Positions 33,223 to 33,340 of a stretch of DNA of 33,340 nucleotides are shown here, piece by piece. Below the pieces are notes generated by a model. It was not told the DNA's origin and searched no databases. It was given only the letters and a program-made list of their open reading frames with translations. The translations under genes were made by a program, and so were the position numbers. How positions within the stretch are numbered: position 1 is the stretch's first letter; the number at the start of each line of letters is the position of its first letter. The DNA is from Cytophagales bacterium (lineage in GTDB: Bacteria; Bacteroidota; Bacteroidia; Cytophagales; VRUD01), in contig VRUD01000049.1 in the NCBI GenBank assembly GCA_019456305.1, forward strand, positions 1 through 33,340. The letters run 5' to 3'.

Positions 33223-33340
33223 ACCTAAAAATCTAAATTAAAAAAAACAACTTAAATTGTAAGCATTATTAACATCATGCATCAAATTATCAGTTACTGG
33301 ATGCTGGTTACTGGGTGCTGGTTGACCCTATTATTATTAA
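33223..33340. mobile_element. Second copy of the MITE-like element, cut by the window end
   Basis: These 118 bases are identical, as far as I can align them, to 11213-11330 in the same orientation. They start at the same terminal repeat ACCTAAAAATCTAAATTAAA. The remaining 81 or so bases of the element would lie beyond the window. Confidence 0.8.

Overview
The window reads as a low-G+C (A+T-rich) chromosomal segment of an anaerobic or facultatively anaerobic Bacteroidota bacterium. The host call rests on several signs. There is a 995-residue secreted leucine-rich-repeat protein with SprB-like and Ig-like modules and a type IX secretion (T9SS) tail. There is a Bacteroidota-style lipoprotein, and dispersed palindromes of a kind common in environmental Bacteroidota. 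A divergent promoter pair also matches the Bacteroidota consensus TTTG-N20-TAnnTTTG.

The main content is an almost complete set of genes for anaerobic benzoyl-CoA degradation by the ATP-dependent (class I) route, all on the minus strand. Reading from the promoter at about 30.05 kb leftwards: bcrC, bcrB, bcrA, a lipoprotein, bcrD, an AMP-forming acyl-CoA ligase, a c-type cytochrome with a Tll0287-like domain, a BcrB/HgdB-like protein, a fused ketopantoate-reductase/activase ATPase, a fused 3-hydroxyacyl-CoA dehydrogenase/enoyl-CoA hydratase, and tryptophanase. Two further minus-strand blocks complete the pathway: thiolase plus pentahaem cytochrome (8.4-11.1 kb) and had-oah-dch (4.3-7.4 kb). 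Together they predict benzoyl-CoA to cyclohexadienoyl-CoA (Bcr), the 6-hydroxy compound (Dch), the 6-oxo compound (Had), 3-hydroxypimelyl-CoA (Oah), 3-oxopimelyl-CoA (dehydrogenase fusion), then glutaryl-CoA plus acetyl-CoA (thiolase). Glutaryl-CoA dehydrogenase and the ferredoxin supply are not in the window.

The blocks are separated by debris: a 5' piece of a pyruvate:ferredoxin oxidoreductase gene, a 3' piece of a methyltransferase, a 3' piece of hisC, an N-terminal piece of a type IIG restriction enzyme, and the large LRR gene with a 199-bp MITE-like element beside it. Right of the bcr promoter are plus-strand genes for molybdenum-hydroxylase maturation (MocA-like, XdhC), an SDR and a hemolysin-III family membrane protein. 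Left of dch are an Rrf2 regulator, a small hypothetical gene, hemN and a PLP-dependent decarboxylase.

A second theme is repeats. G+C-rich palindromic elements lie in frame inside coding sequences. Two related long copies sit in hemN and the pentahaem cytochrome gene, read in the same frame, and shorter relatives sit in the LRR gene, the mocA-like gene and the cytochrome. Other palindromic or inverted-repeat elements lie between genes. One 118-bp exact repeat runs to the right end of the window.
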